Positions 44,134 to 55,148 of a DNA stretch of 64,000 bases are shown here, one piece after another (position 1 is the first letter of the stretch; every line of letters starts with the position of its first letter). The stretch is taken from assembly GCF_900625095.1 (NCBI RefSeq), contig NZ_LR130760.1, positions 2,309,106 through 2,373,105 on the forward strand. Reading direction: 5' to 3'. This DNA is from Acinetobacter ihumii (GTDB lineage: Bacteria; Pseudomonadota; Gammaproteobacteria; Pseudomonadales; Moraxellaceae). Made by a program: the position numbers and the translations under genes. The notes beneath the pieces are model-generated. The model did no database searches and was not told the DNA's origin. It was given only the letters and a program-made list of their open reading frames with translations.

Positions 44134-45255
44134 ATGAATGACGTAAAACTGGCGAGTCTCAGCTTATGGATCGTGTGCAGTGTGCTGTTAGGGGGATGTA
44201 GCAAACCACAACCTGTCACTGAAGAAATTCCTTATGTCATGGTGGTTCAACCTGCATCAAACCTAGATGAACAAAAAAGCTATGCAGGAGACGTACAGGC
44301 GCGTCAACAAACCGCTTTGGCGTTTCGGGTTGGGGGACAAATTACTGAACGTTATGTTGATGTGGGTGATCGGGTAACCGTGGGTCAGGTATTGGCCAAG
44401 CTGGACGTTCAAGATGCCCAGTTACAAATGAATGCCGCCAAAGCACAACTGGATAGTGCGCAATCTTCTGCCAAAATTGCAACAGATGAACTTAAACGTT
44501 TTCAGCAGCTTCTGCCCTTAAATGCCGTCAGTCGCTCCCAATTCGATAGCATTAAAAATCAATATGATGCAGCTCAGGCGAACTTACAACAAGCCCGTTC
44601 TAACTACCAAGTGGCATCGAATCAAACAGGTTATAACCAATTGGTTGCCAATAAAAATGGTGTGATTACCCAACGTCAGATTGAAATTGGACAAGTGGTT
44701 GCAGCAGGACAGGCCGCGTATCAACTGGCGATTGATGGTGACCGTGAAGTGGTGATTGGTGCGCCTGAACAGGCCATGACTGAAATCAAAGTCGGACAAC
44801 CTGCATGGATTACTTTGTGGTCACAGCCCGATCAAAAATATGCGGCCTATGTCCGCGAAATTTCGCCTGCGGCAGACCAATCACGGACTTTTAGTGTCAA
44901 AGTGGCATTACGTCAAGCACAGCCTTCTATTCAGTTGGGACAAAGTGCTCGGGTATTTTTTAATAGCGTACAGCACAATGTGATGAGTGTGCCTTTATCC
45001 AGTGTGTCGGCCAATCAGCAACAGACCTATGTGTGGGTGGTCAATCCAAATCAGACCATTCGCAAAGTTGCTGTGAGCTTAGGGGCGTATGGTCGCGACA
45101 GTGTTCCTGTATTGTCAGGTCTCAAGCCCAATGACTATGTGGTGGTGGGTGGGGTACATCTGCTACACGAGCAACAAAAAATTCATCCAATTGATCGTGA
45201 CAATCGTCCTGTGCAGGTTAGCTCAGAAGTTAAACCATCAGGAGTGCAGCCATGA
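44134..45255 (+). CDS. RND efflux periplasmic adaptor lipoprotein (MFP)
   Basis: 373 residues. The signal ends in the lipobox LGGC (Cys 22), giving an inner-membrane lipoprotein. Membrane-fusion features are the barrel-sandwich start YAGDVQARQQTALAFRVGGQI, the helical hairpin (residues about 100-160) and the C-terminal VPLSSVSANQQQTYVWVV. It bridges the RND pump and an outer-membrane channel. ATG 44134 follows GAAGGATT. Its stop overlaps the pump start (ATGA). The operon is likely controlled by the divergent TetR. Confidence 0.92.
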   Translation: MNDVKLASLSLWIVCSVLLGGCSKPQPVTEEIPYVMVVQPASNLDEQKSYAGDVQARQQTALAFRVGGQITERYVDVGDRVTVGQVLAKLDVQDAQLQMNAAKAQLDSAQSSAKIATDELKRFQQLLPLNAVSRSQFDSIKNQYDAAQANLQQARSNYQVASNQTGYNQLVANKNGVITQRQIEIGQVVAAGQAAYQLAIDGDREVVIGAPEQAMTEIKVGQPAWITLWSQPDQKYAAYVREISPAADQSRTFSVKVALRQAQPSIQLGQSARVFFNSVQHNVMSVPLSSVSANQQQTYVWVVNPNQTIRKVAVSLGAYGRDSVPVLSGLKPNDYVVVGGVHLLHEQQKIHPIDRDNRPVQVSSEVKPSGVQP

Positions 45256-48200
45256 AGTTTAACTTGTCGGAATGGGCACTCAATAACAAAGGCATTATTT
45301 TATATTTAATGCTGCTTTTGGCTGTGGTGGGCATCATTTCCTATTCAAAACTAGCGCAAAGTGAAGACCCACCCTTTACCTTTAAAGTGATGGTGGTACA
45401 AACCTATTGGCCGGGTGCAACGGCAGAAGAAGTGTCATTACAAGTGACCGATCGCATTGAAAAAGAACTGATGACGACAGGTCAGTACGAAAAAATCATG
45501 GCGTACTCAAGACCGGGTGAGTCGATGGTGACCTTTGTGGCCAAAGATTCGCTCAAGTCTGATCAAATCCCGGATGTCTGGTATAACGTGCGCAAAAAAG
45601 TTGGGGATATCAAACAGCAACTCCCTGCTGGTGTACAAGGCCCTTTCTTTAATGATGAGTTTGGCGATACGTTTGGCAATATTTATGTATTGACGGGCAA
45701 GGACTATGATTACGCCATAATGAAAGAATATGCCGACCGCCTGCAATTACAATTACAACGCGTTAAGGATGTGGGCAAGGTCGAGCTGGTGGGTTTACAG
45801 GATCAGAAAATCTGGATTGAACTGTCTAATACCAAAGCGGCACAACTTGGAATTCCTGTGACTGCCATCCAGGATGCCTTGCAAAAACAAAATAGCATTA
45901 ATAGTGCAGGCTTTTTTGAAACAGGCACCGATCGTATCCAGATTCGGGTGACAGGGGCATTACACAGTGTAGATGATCTGAAGCATATGCCACTATTGGT
46001 CGGTAATCGCACCATTCAACTCGGTGATGTCGCACAAGTGTATCGGGGCTTTAGTGAGCCTGCCCAACCACGCATGCGTTTTATGGGCGAAAATGGTATT
46101 GGAATTGCCGTCTCGATGCGCAAAGGCGGGGATATTATTGCCTTAGGTAAAAACTTGCAAACTGAGTTTAATCGCTTGCAAAAAACGCTACCCTTGGGCA
46201 TGCAGTTGAAAAAGGTCTCTGACCAACCGGTTGCGGTTCAACGCAGTATTCATGAATTTATCAAAGTCTTGGCTGAAGCCGTCATTATCGTACTGCTGGT
46301 CAGTTTCTTCTCTTTGGGCTTTCGTACTGGGCTGGTGGTGGCCTTATCCATTCCATTGGTATTGGCCATGACTTTTGCAGGCATGAATCTTTTTGATGTC
46401 GGCCTGCATAAAATTTCGCTCGGTGCCTTGATTCTTGCACTCGGGCTATTGGTCGATGACGCCATTATTGCAGTTGAGATGATGGCAATTAAAATGGAAC
46501 AGGGTTATAGCCGCATCAAAGCCGCAGGATTTGCCTGGAAAACCACTGCTTTTCCTATGCTCACTGGAACTTTAATTACCGCAGCAGGCTTTTTACCAAT
46601 TGCGACAGCGAATTCGAGTACCGGTGAATATACCCGTTCAATTTTTCAGGTAGTCACCATTGCGCTCATTGTCTCTTGGTTTGCTGCGGTATTATTTGTG
46701 CCTTATCTGGGTGAAAAATTACTGCCAGATTTTAGCAAGATGCAACAAAACGCGCCGTGGTATCAGCGTTTATGGGCAAAATTGCGACATCAGCCTGCAC
46801 CCCAGCCAATCAGCCATCATGCAGGTAAGGCACATGATCCTTATCAGAGCAGATTTTATTTGCGCTTTGGTAAAATGGTCGAAACCTGTGTCAGTTATCG
46901 TAAAACGGTGATTGTCATCACTGTGTTGATTTTTATTGGATCGATCTTGCTGTTCAAACTGGTTCCGCAGCAGTTCTTTCCGCCATCGAACCGTGCCGAA
47001 ATTTTAGTCGATTTAAAACTCGAAGAAGGCGCATCACTGACGGCTACAGAGCAAGCCGTGAAAAAAGTAGAGCAATTCCTTGCCAAGCAAAAGGGTATTG
47101 ATAACTATGTGGCGTATGTTGGAACAGGCTCACCACGTTTTTATCTACCGCTCGACCAACAGTTGCCACAGGCCAGTTTTGCCCAGTTTGTCGTCTTGGC
47201 GTCTTCGCTGGATGATCGTGATGACATTCGAAAATCTTTAGATACCCAGATTAAAAAACTATTGCCAGAGGTTCGAACTCGTGTGTCACTGTTGGAAAAT
47301 GGCCCACCAGTCGGCTATCCATTGCAATATCGGGTCTCTGGGGAAGACATAACACTGGTGCGTGAATGGGCACAAAAGGTGGCGAAAATGGTCGGGCAAG
47401 ATCCTAATACCACCAACGTGCATCTGGATTGGGGTGAGCCGAGCAAGATGATCAAACTCAATATTGATCAGGATCGAGCACGTCAATTGGGTGTAAGCAG
47501 CCAAGATTTGGCAAACTTTTTAAATAGCTCGATTACAGGTGCAGTTATTCATCAATATCGGGAAAAACGTGAATTAATTGAAATCCGCTTACGTGGCGAT
47601 CAGAACGAACGTGTTGATGTTGGTTCTTTAGCCAGTCTTGCAGTCCCGACCAGTCAGGGCAACAGTGTACCACTGGCGCAAATTGCCACAATTGACTACA
47701 AATTTGAAGATGGTCTGATTTGGCATCGCAACCGCTTGCCGACCATTACTGTCCGAGCGGATATTCGCAGTCATTTACAACCCGCGACTGTGGTCGATCA
47801 ACTTTCAGAAAAAATGGATCAACTACGTGCACAACTCCCTAACGGCTATCTGGTTGAAGTCGGTGGTACTGTTGAAGAGTCTGCCAAGGGACAAAATTCT
47901 GTGAATGCAGGCATGCCACTATTTTTAGCGGTGGTCATGACATTGTTGATGATTCAGTTGAAAAGTATCTCGCGTTCAATCATTGTATTTTTGACCGCGC
48001 CGCTTGGATTGATTGGAGTTACCCTGTTTTTATTGTTGTTGAATAAACCTTTTGGTTTTGTTGCTATGTTGGGAACCATCGCCTTATCTGGCATGATCAT
48101 GCGTAACTCTCTAATTTTAATTGATCAGATTGAGCAAGATATTGCAGCGGGTCATGATCCATGGACCTCCATTATTGATGCAACGGTGCGCCGTTTTCGT

Positions 48201-48386
48201 CCAATCCTATTAACTGCAATGGCTGCGGTACTGGCGATGATTCCATTATCACGCAGTATTTTCTTTGGTCCAATGGCCGTTGCGATTATGGGAGGGTTGA
48301 TTGTGGCGACTTTCTTGACGCTATTTTTCTTGCCAGCGTTGTATGCAGCATGGTTCAAAGTGAAAAAAACAGCAAATTTGTCGTAA
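45252..48386 (+). CDS. RND-family multidrug efflux pump
   Basis: 1044 residues, a full-length HAE1-type pump with 12 membrane helices in two halves. The transmembrane segment 4 proton-relay pair is visible in LALGLLVDDAIIAVEMM. The periplasmic porter domains contain YWPGATAEEVSLQVTDRIE and ALQKQNSINSAGFFETG. The sequence is nearer to the TriC/VmeF-like branch than to AcrB, by overall pattern. It exports drugs or detergents with the adaptor encoded just upstream. No outer-membrane channel gene is in this operon, so it must use one encoded elsewhere. Confidence 0.92.
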   Translation: MKFNLSEWALNNKGIILYLMLLLAVVGIISYSKLAQSEDPPFTFKVMVVQTYWPGATAEEVSLQVTDRIEKELMTTGQYEKIMAYSRPGESMVTFVAKDSLKSDQIPDVWYNVRKKVGDIKQQLPAGVQGPFFNDEFGDTFGNIYVLTGKDYDYAIMKEYADRLQLQLQRVKDVGKVELVGLQDQKIWIELSNTKAAQLGIPVTAIQDALQKQNSINSAGFFETGTDRIQIRVTGALHSVDDLKHMPLLVGNRTIQLGDVAQVYRGFSEPAQPRMRFMGENGIGIAVSMRKGGDIIALGKNLQTEFNRLQKTLPLGMQLKKVSDQPVAVQRSIHEFIKVLAEAVIIVLLVSFFSLGFRTGLVVALSIPLVLAMTFAGMNLFDVGLHKISLGALILALGLLVDDAIIAVEMMAIKMEQGYSRIKAAGFAWKTTAFPMLTGTLITAAGFLPIATANSSTGEYTRSIFQVVTIALIVSWFAAVLFVPYLGEKLLPDFSKMQQNAPWYQRLWAKLRHQPAPQPISHHAGKAHDPYQSRFYLRFGKMVETCVSYRKTVIVITVLIFIGSILLFKLVPQQFFPPSNRAEILVDLKLEEGASLTATEQAVKKVEQFLAKQKGIDNYVAYVGTGSPRFYLPLDQQLPQASFAQFVVLASSLDDRDDIRKSLDTQIKKLLPEVRTRVSLLENGPPVGYPLQYRVSGEDITLVREWAQKVAKMVGQDPNTTNVHLDWGEPSKMIKLNIDQDRARQLGVSSQDLANFLNSSITGAVIHQYREKRELIEIRLRGDQNERVDVGSLASLAVPTSQGNSVPLAQIATIDYKFEDGLIWHRNRLPTITVRADIRSHLQPATVVDQLSEKMDQLRAQLPNGYLVEVGGTVEESAKGQNSVNAGMPLFLAVVMTLLMIQLKSISRSIIVFLTAPLGLIGVTLFLLLLNKPFGFVAMLGTIALSGMIMRNSLILIDQIEQDIAAGHDPWTSIIDATVRRFRPILLTAMAAVLAMIPLSRSIFFGPMAVAIMGGLIVATFLTLFFLPALYAAWFKVKKTANLS

Positions 48387-48401
48387 TTTTTTCGAATAAA
48401 A

Positions 48402-48437
48402 GATGCGAAATATTGAAAATTTCAATATAGTAGCATC
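48402..48437 (+). terminator. Stem-loop after the RND operon
   Basis: ATATTGAAAATTTCAATAT is a 19-base palindrome flanked by GATGC and GCATC. No strong T-run follows, so it may be a weak terminator or RNA 3' protection element. Confidence 0.45.
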
Positions 48438-48517
48438 TGAATATGAACACAAAAAATGACAGCAGATTTTCATCGTACAAGAAAAACGTGAAGACTGTAA
48501 GTTGAGGTTAAAAGTAC

Positions 48518-48895
48518 ATGGGGCAGGACAATCTATTACAGCATCGTCGTTACATTGCAGCATCTTATGTATGCATGTTCCTCGGGTTGTTTTCGGTTGT
48601 TTTTGCCGTGGTTGCGTACTTTCTTGCCCGCAAAGTGGCGATGGTGGATGGTGCTGAAGTCTGGATTCATGCCCATTCCCTGTGGATTATGCGCAGTGTG
48701 ATCATGTTTTTGATGTTGGCTGTTTTTGCTGCATTGTGGTTTATCCCTCTTATTTTCTTTGTCTGGAATAGTGCGCTGTGGGTGACTGCGCTCACAGTTG
48801 CAGGTGTCGTATTTTCAGCGATTGCATGGTTGTATTTGCTGAATGCGTGGATCAAAGGTTTGTCTAAATACGCCAAAAATAAGGCCGTATTCTAA
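48518..48895 (+). CDS. Small membrane protein of unknown function
   Basis: 125 residues with three or four hydrophobic segments (residues about 14-38, 54-75, 78-95, 95-112), no signal peptide and a basic C-terminus (KGLSKYAKNKAVF). Segment order is reminiscent of the DUF4870-type small membrane proteins, but I cannot assign it firmly. ATG 48518 follows GAGGTTAAAAG. It precedes dnaJ by about 100 bases and may share its transcription; a link to folding stress is not shown. Confidence 0.6.
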   Translation: MGQDNLLQHRRYIAASYVCMFLGLFSVVFAVVAYFLARKVAMVDGAEVWIHAHSLWIMRSVIMFLMLAVFAALWFIPLIFFVWNSALWVTALTVAGVVFSAIAWLYLLNAWIKGLSKYAKNKAVF

Positions 48896-48999
48896 AAAAT
48901 TGCAATTTTTTAGCTTTTCCCCCTTGTAAACTCGGCTAAAACCCCCAACTTAGTCGCAGTTAGGTATTTTTTCAAATTCCGTGAGGAGCATCGCCAGAC

Positions 49000-50127
49000 A
49001 TGGCTAAACGAGATTATTATGAAGTTTTAGGCGTTGCAAAAAGCGCCAGTGATGATGAGATCAAAAAAGCCTACCGTAAGTTGGCGATGAAGTATCATCC
49101 AGATCGTAACCCTGATAATGCAGACGCTGAAGAGAAGTTTAAAGAAGCTTCTGAAGCGTATGAAGTGCTATCGGATAGCGAAAAACGCAGCATGTACGAC
49201 CGTATGGGACACAATGCCTTTGAAGGTGGTTTCGGCGGCGGCAGTGGCGGCTTTGGTGGTTTTAGTGCGGAAGATATCTTTAGCCAGTTTGGTGATATCT
49301 TTGGTGGCGCGTTCGGAGGCGGTGGTCGTCAACAGCAACGTCAGCGTCGTGGTTCAGACCTGCGTTATGTGATGGAACTGACTCTTGAAGAAGCTGTTCA
49401 GGGCGTCAAAAAAACCATTACTTTTACTGCACCAGCCCCTTGTGATGTCTGTGATGGTAAAGGTTCAAAAAATCCCAATGATGTTGAAACCTGTAAGACT
49501 TGTCATGGAACAGGTCAGGTACGTATGCAGCAGGGCTTTTTCTCGGTACAGCAAACCTGTAACACTTGTCGTGGACAAGGCAAAATTATTAAAAACCCAT
49601 GTAACAGCTGTCATGGCTCAGGGGTAAAAGATCGTCAACAAACGCTTGAAGTCACGATTCCAGCAGGAGTCGACAATGGCGATCGCGTTCGCTTGAGTGG
49701 CAAAGGCGAAGCAGTGCGTGATGGTCAGTCAGGTGATCTTTACGTTGAAGTGGTGGTGCGTGAGCATGAGATCTTCCAGCGTGATGGCGCCGATCTTTAT
49801 ATGGATGTGCCCGTCAGCATTGCCGATGCAGCTTTGGGTAAAGAAATTGAAATTCCGACTCTTGAAGGTCGTGTCAGCCTTAAAATTCCAGAAGGAACAC
49901 AAACTGGTAAATTGTTCCGTTTACGTGGCAAGGGCGTGCGTCCTGTACGTAGCAGCATGGTTGGCGATTTACTCTGCCGTGTGGTGGTGGAAACACCAGT
50001 CAATTTGACCAGTCGTCAGAAGGAATTACTTAAAGAGTTACAAGCGACCTTGGAAGGTGATGAGCACAGCGCATCCTCTAAAAAGAAAAAAGGGTTTTTC
50101 GATAAAGTTTCGGATTTATTCGATTGA
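49000..50127 (+). CDS. dnaJ: Chaperone protein DnaJ (Hsp40)
   Basis: 375 residues. The J domain has the HPD motif ([10 protein letters not shown], near residue 32). A Gly/Phe-rich linker follows (residues about 70-115). Four zinc motifs CxxCxGxG occur between about 147 and 210: [24 protein letters not shown] and CNSCHGSG. The C-terminal substrate-binding domain is complete. It hands unfolded clients to DnaK (13.7 kb in this window) and stimulates its ATPase. Start ATG 49000 follows GAGGAG. No sigma-32 promoter was obvious upstream. Confidence 0.97.
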   Translation: MAKRDYYEVLGVAKSASDDEIKKAYRKLAMKYHPDRNPDNADAEEKFKEASEAYEVLSDSEKRSMYDRMGHNAFEGGFGGGSGGFGGFSAEDIFSQFGDIFGGAFGGGGRQQQRQRRGSDLRYVMELTLEEAVQGVKKTITFTAPAPCDVCDGKGSKNPNDVETCKTCHGTGQVRMQQGFFSVQQTCNTCRGQGKIIKNPCNSCHGSGVKDRQQTLEVTIPAGVDNGDRVRLSGKGEAVRDGQSGDLYVEVVVREHEIFQRDGADLYMDVPVSIADAALGKEIEIPTLEGRVSLKIPEGTQTGKLFRLRGKGVRPVRSSMVGDLLCRVVVETPVNLTSRQKELLKELQATLEGDEHSASSKKKKGFFDKVSDLFD

Positions 50128-50141
50128 TCTGCTTACATCTC

Positions 50142-50173
50142 AAAAAAATCTGCTCAACGGGCAGATTTTTTTA
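50142..50173 (+). terminator. Intrinsic terminator of dnaJ
   Basis: AAATCTGC / GCAGATTT stem with a six-base loop, flanked by A- and T-runs. Confidence 0.8.
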
Positions 50174-50246
50174 TGCTTAAATTTTAGCGATGGCTTAGAG
50201 TTTGCTATAGTAACTGCCATCATTGTCAACGCGTTTAAAGATTTAG

Positions 50247-51077
<831 letters not shown>

Positions 51078-51124
51078 TTGCAACAGCAGTTGCAGCAAAA
51101 AAATAAAATGAATTTGAGTATAAA

Positions 51125-51778
51125 ATGAATAATAAATCATGGATTTTGGCATGTGCCTTAAGCTTCAGCAGCTTAATGGCACAGGCTGCACCTGCGAATG
51201 AAGCCAAGCTTAGCTTGCAGAAAAACAATATTAAGGTCTGGACCTATCAGACGGACAATAATCCTGTCATTCAATATAAAGCTGAAACCAGCTTTGATGT
51301 ACCTTTGGAACAGGCGGTCGGACTGATTTTAAATGTCGAACATGCTTCAAAATGGGTTCCCTATGTCAGTGAAACCAGAGTGTTATCACGTGATGACAAA
51401 AAGGGCGAGTTTCTACTTTATATGGTTCTGGACTTTCCATTTCCTTTAAAAGATCGAGATTTAGTTGTTAAGGGCAAAATGTCTAAAGCCAGTAATGGTG
51501 TCATTAGCATTAAAAATAATGCAATTTCAGGGGGCTATCCCCTTAAAAAAGATCGGATTCGTTTAATACAATATGAAGGCGACTGGACGTTCCAAAAAAT
51601 TGCGAACAATAAAGTCAAAGTGACCACCTCAGGTTATGCAGACCCGGGAGGTTCAATTCCTTTAAGTTTTGTCAATATGTTTGTCCAGCAACAGCCGTAT
51701 CAGATGCTTATGAAAATGAAACTGGAATTACAAAAGCCTACCACTTACTCAGCAAAATTGCCTGATATTTTAAAATGA
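51125..51778 (+). CDS. Exported START-domain protein
   Basis: 217 residues. The signal peptide ends near AQA|APANE. The mature part is one START-type (StAR-related lipid transfer) domain: AETSFDVPLEQAVGLILNVEHASKWVPYVSETRVL, LDFPFPLKDRDLVV and GYADPGGSIPLSFVNMFVQQQPYQML. Bacterial START proteins of this kind bind hydrophobic ligands, but the ligand here is unknown. It probably works in the periplasm. It follows dapB after 47 bases without a terminator and could be co-transcribed. A terminator follows. Confidence 0.8.
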   Translation: MNNKSWILACALSFSSLMAQAAPANEAKLSLQKNNIKVWTYQTDNNPVIQYKAETSFDVPLEQAVGLILNVEHASKWVPYVSETRVLSRDDKKGEFLLYMVLDFPFPLKDRDLVVKGKMSKASNGVISIKNNAISGGYPLKKDRIRLIQYEGDWTFQKIANNKVKVTTSGYADPGGSIPLSFVNMFVQQQPYQMLMKMKLELQKPTTYSAKLPDILK

Positions 51779-51783
51779 GTAAA

Positions 51784-51817
51784 TTGCCCATTAGTTCGTA
51801 ATGGGCACTTTTTTTAT
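51784..51817. terminator. Intrinsic terminator of the START gene
   Basis: TGCCCATTA / TAATGGGCA perfect stem with a five-base loop and a T-run; the end touches the convergent MFS stop codon. Confidence 0.8.
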
Positions 51818-53007
51818 TAAGCAGAACAGCTTTGTTTGGTTTGAGTGGTTGATTTATTACGTTGTATCTGTAGCAGAATCATGACAAAGCCTAAAGCGGC
51901 CAAACCTGCACCAGCAAAGCAAACGGCGGTATAGCTCAGGTTGAAACTGAGTACCAGTCCACCAACAGCAGCACCAATGGCATTGCCCAGATTAAATGCG
52001 CCAATGTTGACAGCAGAAGCAAGTGTTGGAGCGTCATGAGCGACTGTCATAACCCGCATTTGCAATGGAGCAATCATTGCAAAAGCACTAGCACCAAAGA
52101 TTACAATAGCAAAGCCAGCACCAACCACACTTTTTGCCATCCATGGAAATAGCAGCATCATGATCATGAGTACACTTACACAGCCGATTAATGTTTTATC
52201 AATAGAATAATCGGCGAATTTCCCACCTAATTGTGTACCAATAAAAAATCCTACACCTATTAAAAAAAGCATCATTGTAATTAGATTATGTGATGCTTGG
52301 GTAAGTGTCTGGAGAATAGGAACCAAGTAAGTATATAGAGTAAACATGGAACCAAATGCAAATATGGTGGTAAACAAGGCCAGTAGCACCATCGGGCGAA
52401 AAAGCACACGAATTTCATGTTTGATTTTGACAGATGGATGCGGTTTTTCTGTCGTGATTGGCACTGTTTTTCTAATCATTAACAAGGTGATCGTACCAAT
52501 AGCTGTTAATACCCAAAAAGAAATATGCCAACCAAAATGTTGGCCGACATAGGTGAATAACGGCATCCCCAGAATACTGGCAATGCTTAAACCCAAAAAC
52601 ATGGTTGCAACTGCTTGCCCTTGTTTATGCAATGGAACCAAACTTGCGGCTAATACTGAGCCAATTCCAAAAAAAGCACCATGATTTAAACTTGTGATGA
52701 TACGGGCGAGCATGAACACATTATAATTCTGTGCCAAGGCAGCCATGAGATTACCTAAAATAAAAAATGACATTAATAAAATCAAGGCATTACGCCAAGC
52801 CATTTGGCGCAGTAACAAACTCATGACAGGTGCACCAACCATTACACCCACACCGTATCCTGTAATCAAAAAACCTGCCTGTGCAATCGATACATTCATT
52901 CCAAGTGCGATTTCTGGCAATAAACCCATTGGCAAAAATTCACTTAAACCAATTGAAAAAGCGCCCATCATCAACGCTAATAAAGGCCATATTGTTGCTT
53001 TAGACAT
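51817..53007 (-). CDS. MFS transporter, AraJ/DHA1 type
   Basis: About 396 residues with 12 predicted helices. The first helix reads LLALMMGAFSIGLSEFLPMGLLPEIA and the loop GYGVGVMVGAPVMSLLL is typical of the DHA1/AraJ group of drug or sugar efflux carriers. ATG 53007 follows AGGAG; a longer start at 53034 is rejected. It is divergent from a LysR regulator (53131) with about 120 bases between, so that regulator probably controls it. Substrate unknown. Confidence 0.85.
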   Translation of the reverse strand: MSKATIWPLLALMMGAFSIGLSEFLPMGLLPEIALGMNVSIAQAGFLITGYGVGVMVGAPVMSLLLRQMAWRNALILLMSFFILGNLMAALAQNYNVFMLARIITSLNHGAFFGIGSVLAASLVPLHKQGQAVATMFLGLSIASILGMPLFTYVGQHFGWHISFWVLTAIGTITLLMIRKTVPITTEKPHPSVKIKHEIRVLFRPMVLLALFTTIFAFGSMFTLYTYLVPILQTLTQASHNLITMMLFLIGVGFFIGTQLGGKFADYSIDKTLIGCVSVLMIMMLLFPWMAKSVVGAGFAIVIFGASAFAMIAPLQMRVMTVAHDAPTLASAVNIGAFNLGNAIGAAVGGLVLSFNLSYTAVCFAGAGLAALGFVMILLQIQRNKSTTQTKQSCSA

Positions 53008-53130
53008 GTGTCTTATACTCCTGATTTCACCCATGGGCGAATGAACAGGTATTATCTAAAGTTCATTGTTGCGAAAAAATATAAGAATAAGCAAAATATT
53101 GTTGACTAATAAGCAATAATAACGTGACCT

Positions 53131-54036
53131 ATGAAATCCTCGATTGAAGAACTCATTGCATTTATCAGCATTGTTGATACAGGTTCGATTGTAGCTGCGG
53201 CAGAGCAGCTTCAACAAACGCCGTCAGGAGTAAGTCGTTCGCTTAATCGACTGGAAAAGAAGCTGCAAGTTACATTGCTTGAGCGTACAACGCGCAAGCT
53301 AAAACTGACTCAGGAAGGCCATTTATTTTTAGATAAAACCCGTTCTATTTTGGCAGAACTGGCCGAAGCAGAAGATGCATTATTAAAATCAGACAGTGAT
53401 ATTTCTGGATTGATTCGAATTGATTCAGCAACGCCATTTGTGTTGAATGTACTGGCTTCGTTGATGAAAAAGTTCATGCAGCTTTATCCCAAGATTGAGA
53501 TCGAGCTGAATAGCAATGAACAGGTGATCGATTTATTGGAGCATAAAACCGATGTTGCCATTCGTTTTGGCACATTACATGATTCGAGTTTGCATGCAAA
53601 ATTGGTATGTAAAAGCCGTTTATATATTGTGGCAAGTCCAGATTATTTGCAGCAAGCAGGTGTTCCTCAAACGCCAGAATCACTTTTTCAGCATCAATTG
53701 GTCGGGTTTAGTAAACCCATTCATTTAAATACATGGCCATTAAAAATAGGGGATGACTATGTTACGGTACATCCTCAAATCAAGGCATCTAGCGGCGAAA
53801 CAGTCAGGCAATTGACCATTCGTGGTCATGGAATTGCACGATTATCTGAATATGAGGTCTGGCAGGATTTACAGGCCGGGCGTTTAGTGGCTTTGTTTGA
53901 AGATCAGATTGAAATGCAATATCAACATATTCATGCAGTGTATTATCAACAAAAACATCTACCCAAACGGGTACGGTTATTTATTGAATTTTTGGCGGAT
54001 GAGTTGAGTCAGCAATTTTCAACGGCAGTAGGCTGA
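53131..54036 (+). CDS. LysR-family transcriptional regulator
   Basis: 301 residues. The helix-turn-helix is LIAFISIVDTGSIVAAAEQLQQTPSGVSRSLNRLEKKL, close to the DsdC/CrgA type. The effector-binding domain begins near residue 90. It is divergently transcribed from the MFS transporter gene, which suggests control of that exporter. The inducer is unknown. It converges with the alcohol dehydrogenase gene; a weak hairpin (54047-54071) lies between. Confidence 0.87.
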   Translation: MKSSIEELIAFISIVDTGSIVAAAEQLQQTPSGVSRSLNRLEKKLQVTLLERTTRKLKLTQEGHLFLDKTRSILAELAEAEDALLKSDSDISGLIRIDSATPFVLNVLASLMKKFMQLYPKIEIELNSNEQVIDLLEHKTDVAIRFGTLHDSSLHAKLVCKSRLYIVASPDYLQQAGVPQTPESLFQHQLVGFSKPIHLNTWPLKIGDDYVTVHPQIKASSGETVRQLTIRGHGIARLSEYEVWQDLQAGRLVALFEDQIEMQYQHIHAVYYQQKHLPKRVRLFIEFLADELSQQFSTAVG

Positions 54037-54085
54037 GCAAGAGTTCAGGCAAGTCGCATCGGTACTTGCCTAAAAACTGAGCGAT

Positions 54086-55108
54086 CTAAAAGTCAGCTTT
54101 GAGCACAATCCGATAACGTGCCTGTCCTGAATGTAGACGTTCAATCGCGTCATTCAGTTTGGACATTGGATAAAGTTCAATTTGTGGTGCTATGTTCTTA
54201 CGTGCCGCAAATTGCAATAACTGGCGCAAAGCCGCTGGTGAACCTGTTGGGGAGCCTGTGATTGACTTTGCACCCCCAATCAATGCACCCACAGGTACTG
54301 CAACAGGTTCTAAAACCAAACCCAGAAAATGAAAGACTCCATTTGGCGCAAGTGTATTTAAATATGCATTCCAGTTCAGTGTCACATTGACTGTACTCAG
54401 CAATAAATCAAACTTACCACGTTGTGCTTTTAGTGCTGCATCGTCGCGGCTATTTACCACATGGTCTGCCCCCATGGCTTTGAGCTCTTCGGTTTTATCA
54501 GGATTTGAACTAAAAGCGGTAATTTCACAGCCCCATGCTTTAAGCAGTTTAATGGCCATGTGCCCTAAACCACCAATGCCAATGACAGCAACATGATGAA
54601 TCGCTTGAATCTGATGTTTTAAAATTGGATCAAACACCGTAATTCCACCGCACAGTAAAGGCCCTGCGCTAACAGGATCAAGGTCATCGGGTAGGGGAAT
54701 GACCCATTGCCAGCCTGCACGAATTTTGTCAGCAAAACCACCAGCATGACCGACAATGGTCGCGGTATGTTCACCTGTACAGAGTACTTGCTGACCGCTG
54801 ATACATGGATTACAGGACTGACAGCTTTCTGCGGTCCAGCCAATTCCGACACGTTGTCCAACTTTTAAACCTTTCGCTTCACTTCCGAGTTGAGTAATGA
54901 CCCCAATGACTTCATGTCCCGCCACTACAGGGTAGACCGAAGAATGCCAGTCGTTATTAATCACTGAAATATCGGAATGACAAAGACCACAATATTCAAC
55001 TTTGACTTCCACTTGATGTGGTTGTAATTCACCAGCATCAAATTGATAGGGAAGCAATGGCTCGCCTGCCTGCATGGCCGCATAGGCCTGAATCATATTA
55101 CTGGTCAT
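54086..55108 (-). CDS. Zinc-dependent alcohol dehydrogenase (YahK/CAD-like)
   Basis: 340 residues. Catalytic zinc ligands are in YCGLCHSD and AGHEVIG; the structural-zinc Cys cluster is [15 protein letters not shown]. The cofactor loop [11 protein letters not shown] indicates NAD(P)H binding. This matches the medium-chain dehydrogenases of the cinnamyl alcohol/YahK group, which reduce aldehydes with NADPH. Substrate is unknown. It is monocistronic and separated from tag by about 40 bases on the same strand, so the two could share a transcript. Confidence 0.88.
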   Translation of the reverse strand: MTSNMIQAYAAMQAGEPLLPYQFDAGELQPHQVEVKVEYCGLCHSDISVINNDWHSSVYPVVAGHEVIGVITQLGSEAKGLKVGQRVGIGWTAESCQSCNPCISGQQVLCTGEHTATIVGHAGGFADKIRAGWQWVIPLPDDLDPVSAGPLLCGGITVFDPILKHQIQAIHHVAVIGIGGLGHMAIKLLKAWGCEITAFSSNPDKTEELKAMGADHVVNSRDDAALKAQRGKFDLLLSTVNVTLNWNAYLNTLAPNGVFHFLGLVLEPVAVPVGALIGGAKSITGSPTGSPAALRQLLQFAARKNIAPQIELYPMSKLNDAIERLHSGQARYRIVLKADF

Positions 55109-55148
55109 ATCAGCATATCCTCATGAGTAGAATGGTTGAGAACAACAA

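Noticed and set aside
52745..53044. 99-codon frame antisense to the MFS gene
   Set aside because: It is the complement of a hydrophobic coding region and has no signals of its own.
54047..54071. Hairpin between the LysR and alcohol dehydrogenase genes
   Set aside because: An eight-base stem followed by A's rather than T's on either transcript; not convincing as a terminator.
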